64,000 nt of DNA from contig JBANSL010000002.1 in the NCBI GenBank assembly GCA_037127255.1, positions 5,252,001-5,316,000 of the forward strand, written 5' to 3'. This document shows, piece by piece, positions 1 through 12,116 of this stretch. This stretch comes from Persicaria tinctoria (lineage: Eukaryota; Streptophyta; Magnoliopsida; Caryophyllales; Polygonaceae). Positions within the stretch are counted from its first letter, which is position 1. Each line of letters opens with the position of its first letter. The notes beneath the pieces were generated by a model. The model had not been told where the DNA came from and ran no database searches. It was given only the letters and a program-made list of their open reading frames with translations. The translations under genes and the position numbers were made by a program.

Positions 1-1502
1 GGCTATCCACGTGGCAGCCTAATTTGTTTTTATTTTTTTTCCAATTTTACCCCTCTCTTTCTTAATCAACTAGTATTATTTTGTGATCCTCTCTTTCTCG
101 GATGTTAATACACATAATTCTACACCACCAATTAAAATTTGACATGTGTATTTAGAGAATTTTTTTAAAAAAAATTCTACAACTTTCGGTTTTTCAAAAA
201 CTGTTTTTTTATGCAAAAAAAAAAAACTGTTTTTTTAATGAAAAAAAAACCATTTTTTTAGAGAATTTGAAAAAAAATCTACAACTTTCGGTCTTTCAAA
301 AACTGTTTTTTATGCAAAAAAAAAAACTGTTTTTTATGCAAAAAAACTGTTTGTTTAATGAAAAAAAAACTGTTTTTTAAACCGTTTGAAATTTTGAATT
401 GAATGAATCAAATTTCAATTGTTATTTTTACAACCATATATTAGTGAAATAAATTTTATTGATTTTTCATATAATATTCAACCATAATATATGCGTAGTA
501 GATACTTTTATTTAGCATATATTTCAAATTGTTTACATTTTATAAATGTAACTAAAATTATAAATATATTATAATTAAGAATTTATATAACTTATATATA
601 TATTGAAAATATAAGTTATTTGATATAAATTTTATTTATTTATAATTAATGAAATGAAATATATCAAGTATGCTTTGATAAAGTTGAAAAATATTCGAAA
701 AATAAAATACAGCTAGTGATAAAGTTGAAAAATATACCTATCAAATACTATATTAAGGCTTTCACCGCAGTTGCACAACTAGATACAGATTACACCCACT
801 GATGTCATCACATTTACTAGCTTTGAGATGATCAACTGGTTTTTAATTAATGAAGAAAAGTATTATTTTGTTTTTATCTAACTAATTAAACTTTGTTTAT
901 ATGTATTATGATAATGAACATTGTATAAAATAATTTATAAATCTCATACTTTACGCAAGGGTACCATACTATTCAACCCCGATGTCTGGTTATAAAAAAA
1001 ATACAAAACTTCATCCGCGTGTCTATAAGAAAAGTACATATCTCTTCCAAGCCCGGGTTCAAAAATTGGATTTACAGGTAACATGCAGATTTAATCTCGT
1101 GTTTCTATCGAACCTGCAATTTTTTAACATTTTGGTAAATATTTTCAAATCATGAACATTTTGCTGATTTATTTAATTGTGAATATTTAAAAAAAAATCC
1201 TTCTTCTATGTGTATATAATGCAAATTAATTATTCTATGTGTATATAATGCAAATTAATTAATAATACGCCTATGTTCTTAACTTAATAAAAAAAATAGA
1301 GTAGGCAAATAATAATCATAACGTACTAAAAAATTATTACTAGTAAATTATTAAAATAGTTTGCAATATCGTTTTGTTAGTTTAAATTATTAGAAAAATT
1401 TACATAATACGGCAATAAATAATACGATAACATCCGAAAAATATGATTAGTTTACTTAGATTAATTTAAAATCCCGTGCGTTGCGCACGGGTTATAGACT
1501 AG
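1..1502 (+). mobile_element. Helitron, 3' part (5' end outside window)
   Basis: The right end at 1473-1502 has the Helitron 3' signature. A perfect 8-bp stem (CCCGTGCG / CGCACGGG) with a 3-nt loop TTG is followed 8 nt later by CTAG, and the next base is T, as expected for insertion between A and T. No ORF lies upstream, so this would be a non-autonomous or decayed copy. The left end is not visible. AT-rich duplicated blocks around 174-238 and 266-330, and a 27-bp tandem repeat at 1203-1258, lie within it. That everything from 1 to 1472 belongs to the same element is inferred. Confidence 0.6.
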
Positions 1503-2681
1503 TTTTTAATAAAAGAGGAATCATGCAAAAAGGAGGAAGAAATGGTGGGAATTGAGTACTCGATCCAAAAAATGGGTAGATTCGATAGGCAGAGGCAAAA
1601 GAAGCCCTTTAGAAGCCATTGACTGTGACGAGTTCATGACCGACCACTTTTAACAAACAAAACTAACCACGCTTTTATTTTTTTAAATTCAATAAATTTT
1701 ATTAACACAAGTTTAACTAATTAATTTCTATCGATATGTTATTTACCAATTCAAAAGAAGAGATATAATATATAATATATAATATATTTTCATATTTAAT
1801 AAATATGGATAAAATCTTGTAAAAATTATATCGATATCTAACTAAATTTGGTAAAATATTATCTTAACCTATTGCTATATCAATATTTTAAAAATATATC
1901 GATATTTATCTAAATTGGGTAAAATCTTTTCTTTAAGTATAATTGATATTATGATTTAATGGGATCTTTACACTGTTTACAGTGTAAAATACGATGGTGT
2001 CCCTTAAATTGATGGGTTTATTTTCTATCTTTCATTATCTAAAAAATTCTAAAAGTTGCATCTAAATTAAATTAAACACTCCTTCTTTGTCTCTGGGCCA
2101 GACATTTGGGGTCGGAATTTGGCCAGCCCAATGTGCTTGTATAGTCCAAGTAGCCTGTTGGCCCAAATTGAGTGATTCAAATTTCAACAATGAAAGCTTT
2201 TATGTTATGGAAATACAAACAAGGTCACAAATGAATTTGGCAACCTATTCTGATGAAAATCATATATGAATTCCTCGCTAACAACCGTATAACCCTCACC
2301 AAGAAGTGTTTCAATTGGGTTATTGTGGACGTGATTCGACCAACACATTGTCCCAACTTTGCGAATGTTGCCCAAATCCAGAGTTGCGCTTGGGGTTCAA
2401 ACGCGATTACTCTACTCAAGTTCTTAAGATCATCCATCTAGGGCTGGCTTGTAATGGATACACATTGGACATGGCTATATATACAAGTATAATGATTCAA
2501 TTTCAATTGATTTTAGGTCGGAACCTCAATTGAATTATATACTTTGAGTTGACGCACAGAGAATATAGATATTATTATTGATATACATGTTACATGATAT
2601 GAACAAAGAAAATATTCAAACAACACAATAAAGCACACCAAACATTAATAGCTCCAACTCCCTCCATGAACAAAAATTAGG
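1503..2681. other. AT-rich spacer downstream of the protease gene
   Basis: No convincing coding sequence is present; the short ORFs at 2087-2533 overlap each other on both strands and resemble nothing recognised. Diverged repeats of an ATCGATATNT...AAATTNGGTAAAAT block occur at about 1790-1930. The 3' UTR of the minus-strand aspartic protease should lie just left of 2682. Confidence 0.5.
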
Positions 2682-4893
2682 TCACAAATCCTCACAGTTA
2701 GCACCAACGAAGGAGATGGTCTCCTTGGTGAGATCATGAAGCACCACCATGTTTTGTTGCTGGATGTTTCCGAAAATCGACATCCCGCTGGAGCTCCCCA
2801 TGGCCAAGCACACCACCCCGTCCTCCTCATCCGCCACCATGTAATTGTCTGCCGGCAGCTCCAAGTCCGCCTTCTCGAAGTGGAACACCAGCGCCGGCAC
2901 CTCCACCTCCTCCGCCCCCGCGGGGGCCTCGAAGCACAGCTCCAGCCCCGTCCTCTCCGCCCCGTCCTCCGACACCGCCAGCTTCGTCTTCTTCACGAAC
3001 TCCTTCTTGACGGCCTCGAATGCCTTCTCCTCCAAGTAAGTGATCGTCGTGCCGGAGTCGATGATCACCCCTCCAGTCCCGTCGTCGTTCATGGTGAACG
3101 TTGATTTCGGGATCGGAACCCTAGCGCCGCCGACGCTGATCCCCTCGAGGTTTAGGTAGTAGAACGACGGCTGCGCCGGGTTCTTGGCCAGCGGCGTGGT
3201 GCGGACGGCGGTGTCGGAGTTGAGGCGGGCAGTGACGTCGGCGAGGGAGCCCATGAGGAGGGTGCTGGCGGTGGACTTGGAGGAGGAGGTGGCGGCGGTG
3301 AGGCAGTAAGAGAATTTGGGCTCGTCGAGCTGGGAGACGAGCGAGAGCGGGCCGCGGCCAAGACCGACGAGGCCGCCGCCCTGGTCGAAGCCGGAGCCCT
3401 CGTTGTCGTCGCCGCAGCCGAAGGCGACGTTGGGGACGGAGACAGAGTCGTCGAAGGAGAAGGTGTCGGTGGCGAGGGTGCCGGAGGTGGAGGAGTCGTC
3501 GCCGTAGCCATAGGAGTAGGAGCAGGAGGAGGAGGAGGAGCAAGAGGGGCCGGAGGGGAGGGCGGAGCAGAGGTCGGAGGAGCAAGGGAGGCGGCGGAAG
3601 GAGGAGGAGTTGGAGGGATTGAAGATGGGGGAAGGCTGGTCGTAGCATTGGAGGCAGGGCTGGCATTGCGTCCAGATGAGATCGCTGCCGGTGTCGAGGA
3701 TGGCGGAGTAGGGCAGAGAAGGCGTTCCGATGGCGATTTTCATCAGGAATTCGCCGTTCCCCGGGTGGATTGGGGATTTGATTGCGGTGGTGTCGCCGCC
3801 GGTGGTGGCCGCCGCTAGTCCCATTATACTCAGCTTCTGTAGCCTATTCAAAACCAATATACACAATAACTTAAAATATATTGAAATAATTTTTTTTTAT
3901 ATTAAAAAAAGAGTCAAATGTATTTATTTTTTGTCAACAAACTCGGAAAAAACTCGAGACAGACTGACAAAAATGGAACGATGTAGTCCTCCTCTAACGT
4001 CATCCTCGAAAAAAACTAAAGCAATCTTAGGCGAAACCTCGATAAGATGGAAGTCGAGAGTGTTGAAAAAGACAAACGAAACAAGGGAGGTGATATTCAA
4101 TAGACATGTATATATAAAATATTCTATATACATGTTAATTTGCTATGATGATTTATTTCGGACATAAATTAATAATAAAAAAATAAAAGCAATGTTTTCT
4201 ATTGATATATTTATAAATTTTTATTATAAAAATTATATTTCGTTAAGGTAATCTCGTGTTATAGAGTATATTTATTTTGTTATTGAATAAAATTGTAAGA
4301 GTTCCCTCTCTTTGCATAAAAAAAAAAACATAGACCATCTGTCGCAACAACCTCCACTCGACGCCACTAGAAACACGGAGTTAACAAAAAACGATCCAAT
4401 CGACTTACATATCCTAAGGTCGTAAATTGTGGTTCTAGTTTAGTTCACAATCTATGTTTTTGGAAAATATATGAGTGACTGAAACACATCAATCGATCCG
4501 GTTCAAACCGGTTGAGAAACCTTATATTCAAGTTCTCAGTTTTTTATTATGGCAAAAAAAAAAAAAAAAAAGTTTTTCTCAAAAATATCAGACCATATGA
4601 AAAATATGTAGAAAAAAACGACTGCATTAATTCGTTCAAAACCTGTGTTTGCCACGGATGACAGCTCGTTGAAGGCGCTCGAACTTGGAGAAGTTGCGGC
4701 CGTGATCGACGTGCCTCAGCTCCACCCTGAACCCCACCCCTGAAGGCTTCGACGACGTCGTTTTAGTCTTCTGGCGGCCGATCAGTTGTTTTCTTGAATT
4801 ACCGGCAGCGGCGGAAACAGGCGCCGGTACTGAAGTCATCATCATCATCAGGATCAGGAGACCAACAATCATCGGCAGGTTAGAGGAAGCCAT
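2682..4893 (-). CDS. Nepenthesin-like aspartic protease (A1 family)
   Basis: Two exons on the minus strand, 4893-4643 and 3843-2682, joined across a 799-bp GT-AG intron, give 470 residues. The start ATG at 4893 opens a hydrophobic signal peptide (about residues 5-28), so the product should enter the secretory pathway. A propeptide with the family block FRVELRHVD follows; the exon junction rebuilds RGKHRLQKL, typical of nepenthesins. The first catalytic motif is DTGSD (Asp134) and the second is IIDSGTT (Asp346). The cysteine-rich insert after the first motif (CQPCLQC and later cysteines) is the nepenthesin-type segment, and YGYGDDSSTSG lies in the flap region. Members hydrolyse peptide bonds at acid pH in the vacuole or apoplast. 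No frame break is seen. Exon 2 is much more GC-rich than its surroundings. An upstream in-frame Met at 4959 is possible but would precede the signal peptide. Confidence 0.9.
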
Positions 4894-5003
4894 GTATTGA
4901 TTATAATGCAGATCGATTATCGATATAGGAGATCGATCTGAGTAAGGGGAAGATATCACAGAGTAAAATTAAAGGTGATCGCTTCGAGTAGCTTGGAAAA
5001 GGG

Positions 5004-5011
5004 AATATAAA
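5004..5011 (-). promoter_or_regulatory. Putative TATA box of the aspartic protease gene
   Basis: On the minus strand the bases read TTTATATT, about 110 bp upstream of the start codon at 4893. That distance would leave a short 5' UTR. The call rests on motif and position only. Confidence 0.3.
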
Positions 5012-6026
5012 TTAGGAGACACGTAGCTGTTGGAGGGATCTAGTTGAGAAGGTGGTTAGAGATGGTGCGACTCTTTTTCTTTCGACTGATCAGACACTTC
5101 CACTTTCATTTTAATTCATTTGTTTTCTTTATTGTTTTGTTCAACTAATTGCAGTTTTTACTTTGTTTTCGTTTATTTTCTCTATTTGTTTGGTTTGATT
5201 TTTGTGCGCCTATGCATTTACTATTACAAAATATATGAGTTCAAAGAGATATTAAGCCATCGCACCTAGTGGTAGATCTTATTATTATTATTATTATTTG
5301 ATTTTTTTTTAATCTAAAGCAGTTTTTTTTTAAATAAAATAAAATAACTATCATGAATTATAAATGCACATATATATAATACAAGTAAAAGGCGTGCATT
5401 AATTTTTACTTGGAGGACAAATAACAGTTTATTATTATATATCAAATCACAATTCTTAACAAGAAAAACCTATAGTACTCTTTGAATTGGTAAATAAAGA
5501 GCGGTCATTCCGGGGTTCGAGAGAAGAATCTTCGGCCTAATGTCATCAAGATTAATTAGCATACGAGCTTCAGCCTAAGTATGATTACCGAAGACAACAT
5601 CGTTTTAATTATTTTAATTAGTAGTATGAGGTTTCTTTGTTTTTTTTTTTGTGCATAGCCTCGATCATTTCAATCCAAAACTATCTTCTTTTCCGTCAAA
5701 TGGTAAATATTTTGAGAATTTAGAAGAAAAAAATATTATTCTTATATATATATATATATATGCATTCCAATTTTTTAGCTAATTGTTATTCTATGATTTA
5801 TAACCACATAACTACGGTTAGAGCCTTTGAGGTAATGATTTTATAGTAAATTGCACTCTTTCTGGTGCCCCACCGGATATAATAACTATCGGCCAGAAAA
5901 ACAAGCCTGCATCCGTCATAGATGAAGTCTGATTAACTTATAGCTAGAATTATGTTTTTGTTAATTATTATGGTAAATTACATTTTATGATATGCAAATC
6001 AACTTTTCAGTCAAATACCCATTTTA
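5012..6026. other. Intergenic AT-rich spacer
   Basis: Low-complexity AT-rich DNA with a short ATT run (5279-5298) and a TA run (5745-5761). It should hold the distal promoter of the minus-strand protease. No gene or element with clear ends is seen. Confidence 0.4.
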
Positions 6027-6356
6027 GGGTATGTTTGGCAATCTAAGTAGCGTTATGAAGCTTTTTGTTTTAATATTATATAGTTTTAAATTAAATAAAG
6101 TTAAAATTATTAGTTAATTAGCGTTTTGGAATTGAATTTCCATCAGCTACTCACCCCAGCTTTTCAGAGCTTTTCCTTTTATATACACAAATCTCCTCTT
6201 TTATCAGCTAGTTTCATCAACTACCTATTCAGGTAAGGTTACCAAACACAGTATTAGCTTAATTTAACATATTTTACACAATAAACCATTCAGCTTCAAC
6301 TACCCATTCAGCTACTCATTCAGCTACTCATTCAGCTACGGTTACCAAACATACCC
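6027..6356. mobile_element. Tourist-like MITE (TTA target duplication)
   Basis: A 330-bp element with inverted termini: GGGTATGTTTGGCAA on the left and ...GGTTACCAAACATACCC on the right. It is flanked by TTA at 6024-6026 and 6357-6359, the target preference of PIF/Harbinger-derived Tourist MITEs. Short direct copies of CAGCTACTCATT occur near the right end. It has no coding capacity. Confidence 0.75.
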
Positions 6357-6359
6357 TTA

Positions 6360-7124
6360 ATCAAAATTATAAAAACCCGCTCTAATCAAAATTTTAAATT
6401 ACATTTTTTTTTTATATATATTGAGGGTAACACACTTTAATTTTGGCGGTAAACTGATCCAGACACATGATCAAGTCGGCAATAATCACACACCATGTAA
6501 ACCGATTTGCGCTGACGGACTAAATCATATCCAATCGTAAGAAGTGAGATGAACCTTAAATTTTCACTCAATAAAAAGGGCAAGGGCAAGGGCAAACCCA
6601 AGACCTTCCATTAGCCCCTCACTTCTACATTTTATTATTTGCTAGACTGCAGTGTTCATGAGAGCTCGATCTCAACAAATTTGTTGTAACTTACTGTCAC
6701 TTAAAACAAGTACACACTTGGGCATTTGGGTTGTGTGATTTGTGTCTTTCTCCCAAGTAGTTGGTGAAATGATCGATGGAATAAGTGAATGCCACGATGT
6801 TAATAAAAAGGGAGAAGGAAATGAAACTAATTGGATAGGTTTGGTGGACGAACTTGTCGTTTAATTTGATTGGATCCATCGATCGATCCAGAGCTTGTTC
6901 GTTTGGGTGGTTTCCAATTAAGCACGTATATATGTACTGTCATAATAATTCATTCGATTTCGATGGTGTTGCATTTGGTGTTAAGGTGTTATGTGTGCTT
7001 CTTATTCTTCAGTACGTTAGGTTTGAAGCCAAATCAAGTAACACTCCAGTCCTTCCTTTACTTAGGTCATCGATCACTCACCCCTTTTTCTCATATGGTC
7101 AATACATTGAAACTATAATATATA
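6360..7124. other. Spacer without recognised gene
   Basis: Contains overlapping ORFs of 60-109 codons on both strands (6697-7183). None resembles a known family, and all end in AT-rich or MITE sequence. Confidence 0.4.
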
Positions 7125-7584
7125 CTATCTCCGTCCAAAAATACATGTCCTTTTACTATCCAGGTACATTTTTTAGAAGCTAAAAACTACATAAAATATT
7201 AACGTTTTTTTTTTTTTTTTAATAATTACTCCCTCCGTTCGGAAATATAAGATCTTTTACTTTTTGGCACGTAGGTTAAGGAGCTAAATACTATATAAAA
7301 TATTAATTTTTTAAAAATTATGTTTTTACAATATAACACTTTTTATTAATAAGTATTAAAATGTAAAAAAATATATTTTAAAAAAATCAATATTTTATAT
7401 AGTATTTAGCTCCTTAAATTACGTGTCGAAAAGTAAATGATCTTACATATTTGAACGGAGGAGTATAAACTTATTGATAATAAGTTTGTAATTATTGAAA
7501 AAAAAATCAATATTTTATATAGTTTTTAACTCCTAAAAATACGTGTTAAAAAATAAAAACCCATTTATTTTTGGACGGAGGGAG
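7125..7584. mobile_element. Stowaway-type MITE, outer copy interrupted by another
   Basis: The termini CTATCTCCGTCC (7125) and GGACGGAGGGAG (ending 7584) are the Tc1/mariner-derived Stowaway ends and are flanked by TA on both sides. The inner flanks (TTTTTAGAAGCTAAAAACTA... and its complement near 7520-7545) also pair. The element is split by a second one at 7229-7463. Confidence 0.8.
7229..7463. mobile_element. Stowaway-type MITE nested in the outer copy
   Basis: A 235-bp palindromic element with ends CTCCCTCCGTTC and GAACGGAGGAG and flanking TA dinucleotides. It lies wholly inside the 7125-7584 MITE, so it inserted later. Confidence 0.8.
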
Positions 7585-9533
7585 TATTTTTTTTTCCAGA
7601 GGTACACATTAGAAAAACCGCTATCTATTACATGGCACATTAAGGGTAACTAACAAATAAGGTGAATTGGGTTATGATAGGCATTCGCTGCCTCTATCTG
7701 ATGTCCTACGTCTTCCTCTCCGCTGGCCTTTTTCGATATGATCTTTGTGTTCGGGATTTTTTTATTGTTTTATGCTTGGTTTGGTTGTATCATGACGGTT
7801 AGTCCGTCTGCCGTTTTTCGGCATCTCGTTGTCACAAACTTCAACTGAAGTTTGGGACTTCGAATTATTTCCGATTAAAATTTTTAAAAAAGTTATTCCC
7901 CTTGATTGCAGATGTAGCCCATCATCATCTTGTTTCGTTACCTTCTTGATTTTGGTAAATAGAGAGCGACTATTCGGCCGGGTTCTAAGCAGGGATCCGG
8001 CAGCTCTAGCCCATCATCATCTTGTTCCGTTAATTTCTCTTATTCTTACAGTGCAGCTGCAGCATGTATTTTCATCACCAAAAACAAAAGGTGGGTTAAG
8101 GATAACCCGACACCCCCGGGGCCAGAGCAGTCTATGATTCTCACCACCGCGCAGTTGCATCATCATCGTATCAGGACCAGAACAGAACTAGGCAACATAA
8201 CTTTTCAAACACACAAAATTTAGAGCTCGTAACCACAAAAGCAGGCAGAAATGCAGAATCCATTCGCCAAATAAAGAGCCAAAATCTGATAGTAGAAACG
8301 GGTTGAAGAGGCACAAAGAAGAAAAGTAAAAAACCCGAACAGATTCAAAAGGAAATAAAATTCAGCAAACCAATGCAATTTGGAGCTTCATCCAGCTTGC
8401 TTCCTATTTTCTTCTATTCCATTTCAATTGGCTTGCACAGCAGCACAACTTGTTCTTTAGTTCTTGGGATGAGATCCGATCTTTATGTGATCCTGGGTCA
8501 TACAACCACGGGAGATCAAGTAGAGATTTTATAAAAATCAAGTAACAACTCTTCAAATATACAGTAAAAGCATACAAATTCAGTGTCCTCTCTACAGGAG
8601 GACACTGAATTCAGGGCTAACTTTCAAGTCAATTCGGGGCTAACTTTCAAGTCAATTACACAGCTCACACCCTGTCCATGGTTCTCTAGTTCAACCAGTT
8701 CAGCCAATTCAGGGCTAACTTTCAAGTCATTAAATTCAGGCATAAACAAAGAAAAATGTATCTTTTTCAAGAAGTTTTAGTTCAGTCCAATAGGAGTCGA
8801 GAGTGGCGGGTGCAGGAAAGGATTTTCTGTTACTATAAATCCATTGGTTTTGCTTAATTTCAGAGATGTTGATCAATATAAAAAAGAAGAAATCCACAGA
8901 AAAACTCTTGGTGAATGTTTTCATTCCAGAGACTAAGAGGAGGAGTCTTAACCAATAGGCCCACACCAAATCCAGATCAATTTTTATAAATGGTCATATC
9001 CCGCTTATATAAAGCGATTTCTGCTCATATGCTTTCAGATCAGGAGGTTCCAAGAATGGGAAATAGGGAGGCAACTAGAGTTGACTAGTCGTAGTGTTTT
9101 CCTCAGTTTTTCGCCTTTTTAACAATGTAAAACCAAACCTAGGTGATGTTTATTAAGATTTTTTTGTGTCTTATTTAGAATTTTTATTTGATTGTTAGGA
9201 TTCTCCAAATCAAAATTCACCTATGTGAAGGTTCTCGTGGGTGATGAGAGGTATGGGTGGAACAATTTACCCCATGGAGCAAGGTGGTATGACTATTTTC
9301 ATCCATAATCTGCCTCACTTTCACCCTCTAAGGTCCAAATAAGTTTCATTTTTGGACTTTGGGGCCCAATTAATGAGTTCACAACTGACAGGTTCCCTAA
9401 CTAGGAGATTAAGGCTCGATAACATGAGCATTTAAAATGGATTGAATCAATCCCAAGCAAATGAGGACGCGTAAGGCACTAGAAATGGAGGCAAGAGAGT
9501 AGATAATACCGTGCTTTAAGAGAGCTCATGTGA
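7585..9533. other. Spacer and probable 3' region of TRAPPC4
   Basis: No coding sequence is supported. A short repeated motif, GGGCTAACTTTCAAGTCA, occurs three times at about 8611-8730. The part nearest 9530 should be 3' UTR of the minus-strand TRAPPC4 gene. Confidence 0.4.
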
Positions 9534-10444
9534 TCAACGTCCCAGCAATTGAACACGATCCTTCGGCACTGCTTGTGCTAGATTGATGTCAAACAGCTCA
9601 CATCTTATGGGCATTTCCATTTCATAAAATGGATTCTTCAACACATAGTCTGTGTATAACTCATAGATGTGTTTCAACAGATTCTCCATATGCTGTGTTC
9701 CAGGCTCACACAGAACAAAAAATTTTGTCCCTATAACAAAGTATTCATTTGAAGGGGAGAATATTACTAACAGAAATGCTCAAACACACAGAATAAATGT
9801 AAATAAAGGACAAGCTGCATCAGATCCAACCGTATCTCCCAGGTAATACAAAATGGCGAAAGAAGCCTCGAGCAAAATTCATCATTAGAGATGGAGAGTA
9901 AGCTCAAACAGGTAATCTCTCTAATCAAAGTTGAAAAATACCAAGATATTGGTAAACCAGTATTCCACATCTTTTAGAGATAGTACTAGTTATTTTCTAC
10001 AGTCAACTTAGGAACTAATACTTGAATATATGAAAGTTCCAATCTTTAAATACTGAGTGATCATGGTAGCAAGTTCATTTCTGTTTCTGTTATTTACAAT
10101 CACAAAATGCAAAGTGAGATAACGGGAAATGTCACAGGTCAAGCAGCGAAACTTATAACAGTCCATAAAAGAAGATATGTCCAAGGGAATTTGATACTGA
10201 GAGGTAAATACTAACCAGTGAGAGACTGGAAACAATGTAGATCGAAGGTGTCAGCTTCAAGGACTTCGATACCAGTGCAGCCAGTGACGGGGGATAGCTG
10301 CTGAGAGATAGCATGCATCGAATGCCAGAGGCTCGCAAGTCTCAAGGTATCATTTGTATCCATCCTACCAGCCGATCCATAATCCTTGTAGAAGATGAGA
10401 CCACCTGACTTGTTGATGATATAAAGACTGTAAATTGCTGCCAT
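9534..10444 (-). CDS. TRAPPC4: TRAPP complex subunit 4 (Trs23/synbindin)
   Basis: Exon 1 (10444-10216) and exon 2 (9730-9534) are joined by a 485-bp GT-AG intron with a split glycine codon. They encode 141 residues, the usual length of plant TRAPPC4. The protein begins [20 protein letters not shown] and ends DRVQLLGR. Conserved blocks include [40 protein letters not shown] and [12 protein letters not shown]. It is a longin-like core subunit of TRAPP, the tether and Rab-GEF assembly acting in ER-to-Golgi and Golgi traffic. All expected segments are present with no frame break. The 5' UTR continues beyond 10444. Confidence 0.95.
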
Positions 10445-12116
10445 TGATGAATCCTCGAATATAAATCTGGAATCGGCAACAGAGAGGGGGGCTCTGGTGG
10501 GCCGGAATCAGAATTGCGGTTGGAGCAACGTGGTGGATCCGAAGGTAGAGGCGATGGCTGATGAGTTTATACAGTGGTGTAGCCAGGAATTTCACCAGGG
10601 GTGCTGAAAACTCAAAAAAACCGTAATGAAAAAAGACACAAAAATACATTCCTACAAACCAATTCAATGCTACGAGAGCTCATTGGAAAGATAAAGGGGT
10701 AAACTCATCTTGCGAGTTTTCATTTTCCAAAAATGTTTGAGAATAACTACATTCCCAATGGTCTTGAAAATATCACTCTCGATGTAGCAAACTAGAGAAT
10801 CATTAAGATACTCATCTCCCACCTGTTACGCAAATTCTACCCTCACATCATCTCTAACACCATCGTCTTGAACCACATCAATTCTAACATTTGGAGACTG
10901 AGCAACTGAAGGACTGGAAGACCAAAGCTAAAAATTGGAATCGATTGATTATTAGTCCGAGTAACAAATTTCTCCATTTTTCTCCTATAATAAACAATTC
11001 ACAATCCACAAAATGAACCTTCTATTAAAAAATCAGAGGTTCACGGAATTGACCCTCAAATTTCACAAACCCTAACTATCCCTATTCAGAAATTGCACTT
11101 CAATTTGAAAATCTAACCTTCTAACTTTCAAGTATTTCAAATTGAATCTAATTCATAATGCATAAACTTTAACCTAGGAAAGGGAAAATGTACCTTTGAA
11201 TCGAAACTCAAGAGGTTAATCAATCCTGAATCCTGAATCCCTGATTGAAGAAGGTGGGCCGCGAGGTCGAACAGTCGAAGGCGGCCAACCGGGGTCGAAG
11301 GTGGCCGGCGTCGATGTCGAACAGTCAAAGGTGGAATCGGAATTGCCGTTGGAGGGTTGGAGCAACCGGCAACGTGTTGAATTCCGTTCTACTGTAATTG
11401 GGCTAATTTGGGTATAAGAAGGAAAAAGAGAAAATAGAAAGTAAAAAAAATAATAATGCCATAAAAAAATACGTAATAAAAAAATAAAATTATATTTTGG
11501 GAGGTTTAGGTATCTCTCTTTCTCTCTCTCCTGGGCTGCTGAGGACACAGTGCTTTGCAACGTCGTAGAAGGTTTCCGATAAGGTTCCTCCTCCACCTCC
11601 ACTTCTCCGCCCAGGTTCCTCTCTCTCATTCCTCCCCCTTCCTTCGTCTTCTCAATCTCGTGTTTTACTCTGTCTTCTTCTTCCTCTTCAATTGCTGCAA
11701 GTGTTTGGTCTTTTTTCTTAGTACAAAATTGAATTTGTTCTTGTTCCAATTTCTATGCAAGTTTTGTTGTCGGTGTTGAAACTAGGTTTATATTGGAACG
11801 ATTTAAGCCGAACTTCTAATCGTGACCTTTCTGTATTTTCCTGATAAGGTCTCTCGGATATCATCTGCAATTCCTTTGTTCATTATGGAATTCGCAGTTC
11901 ATTTGCAAGTGACTGGCTGTTTTGTTTGGATTCTGTTGATCTGATATTCTGATTGGCTGTTTGGTTGTGCAATGGAATTCATAGTTGATTTGGATGCTAC
12001 GATTTCTGTTTATAATGAATTGGTTGCTAGGTTTAGCTACTCGGACCAATGAATTGCCTCGTCTTCTGTGATTTTCAGGGCATTGTGAGAAGTTTTTCCT
12101 TGTGGAGTTGCATTAG
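10445..12116. other. Divergent 5' regions of TRAPPC4 and the DnaJ gene
   Basis: The two genes point away from each other, so this stretch holds both 5' UTRs and promoters. Near 10502-10530 and again near 11335-11365 a GGAATCNGAATTGC...GTTGGAG block recurs. This suggests that TE-like sequence from about 10573 (CAGTGGTGTAGCCAGG, similar to hAT ends) to 11240 separated a duplicated leader. The last part of the DnaJ leader follows an acceptor AG at 12077-12078, so that gene has a 5' UTR intron. Confidence 0.45.

Noticed and set aside
2736..3666. Long ORFs in other frames and on the opposite strand of the aspartic protease (122, 181 and 119 codons)
   Set aside because: They exist because the protease exon is GC-rich and has few stops; their products are low-complexity Arg/Leu/Pro or Ser/Pro strings, while the protease frame has full family motifs.
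3730..4167. A plus-strand ORF of 145 codons
   Set aside because: It spans part of the protease exon in antisense and the protease intron, and resembles nothing known.
10573..11240. Complete hAT element beginning CAGTGGTGTAGCCAGG
   Set aside because: The left end looks right, but no matching right end or 8-bp duplication could be found.
11216..11779. ORFs of 177 and 74 codons around the DnaJ leader
   Set aside because: They overlap each other on opposite strands in a CT/GA-rich 5' UTR region.
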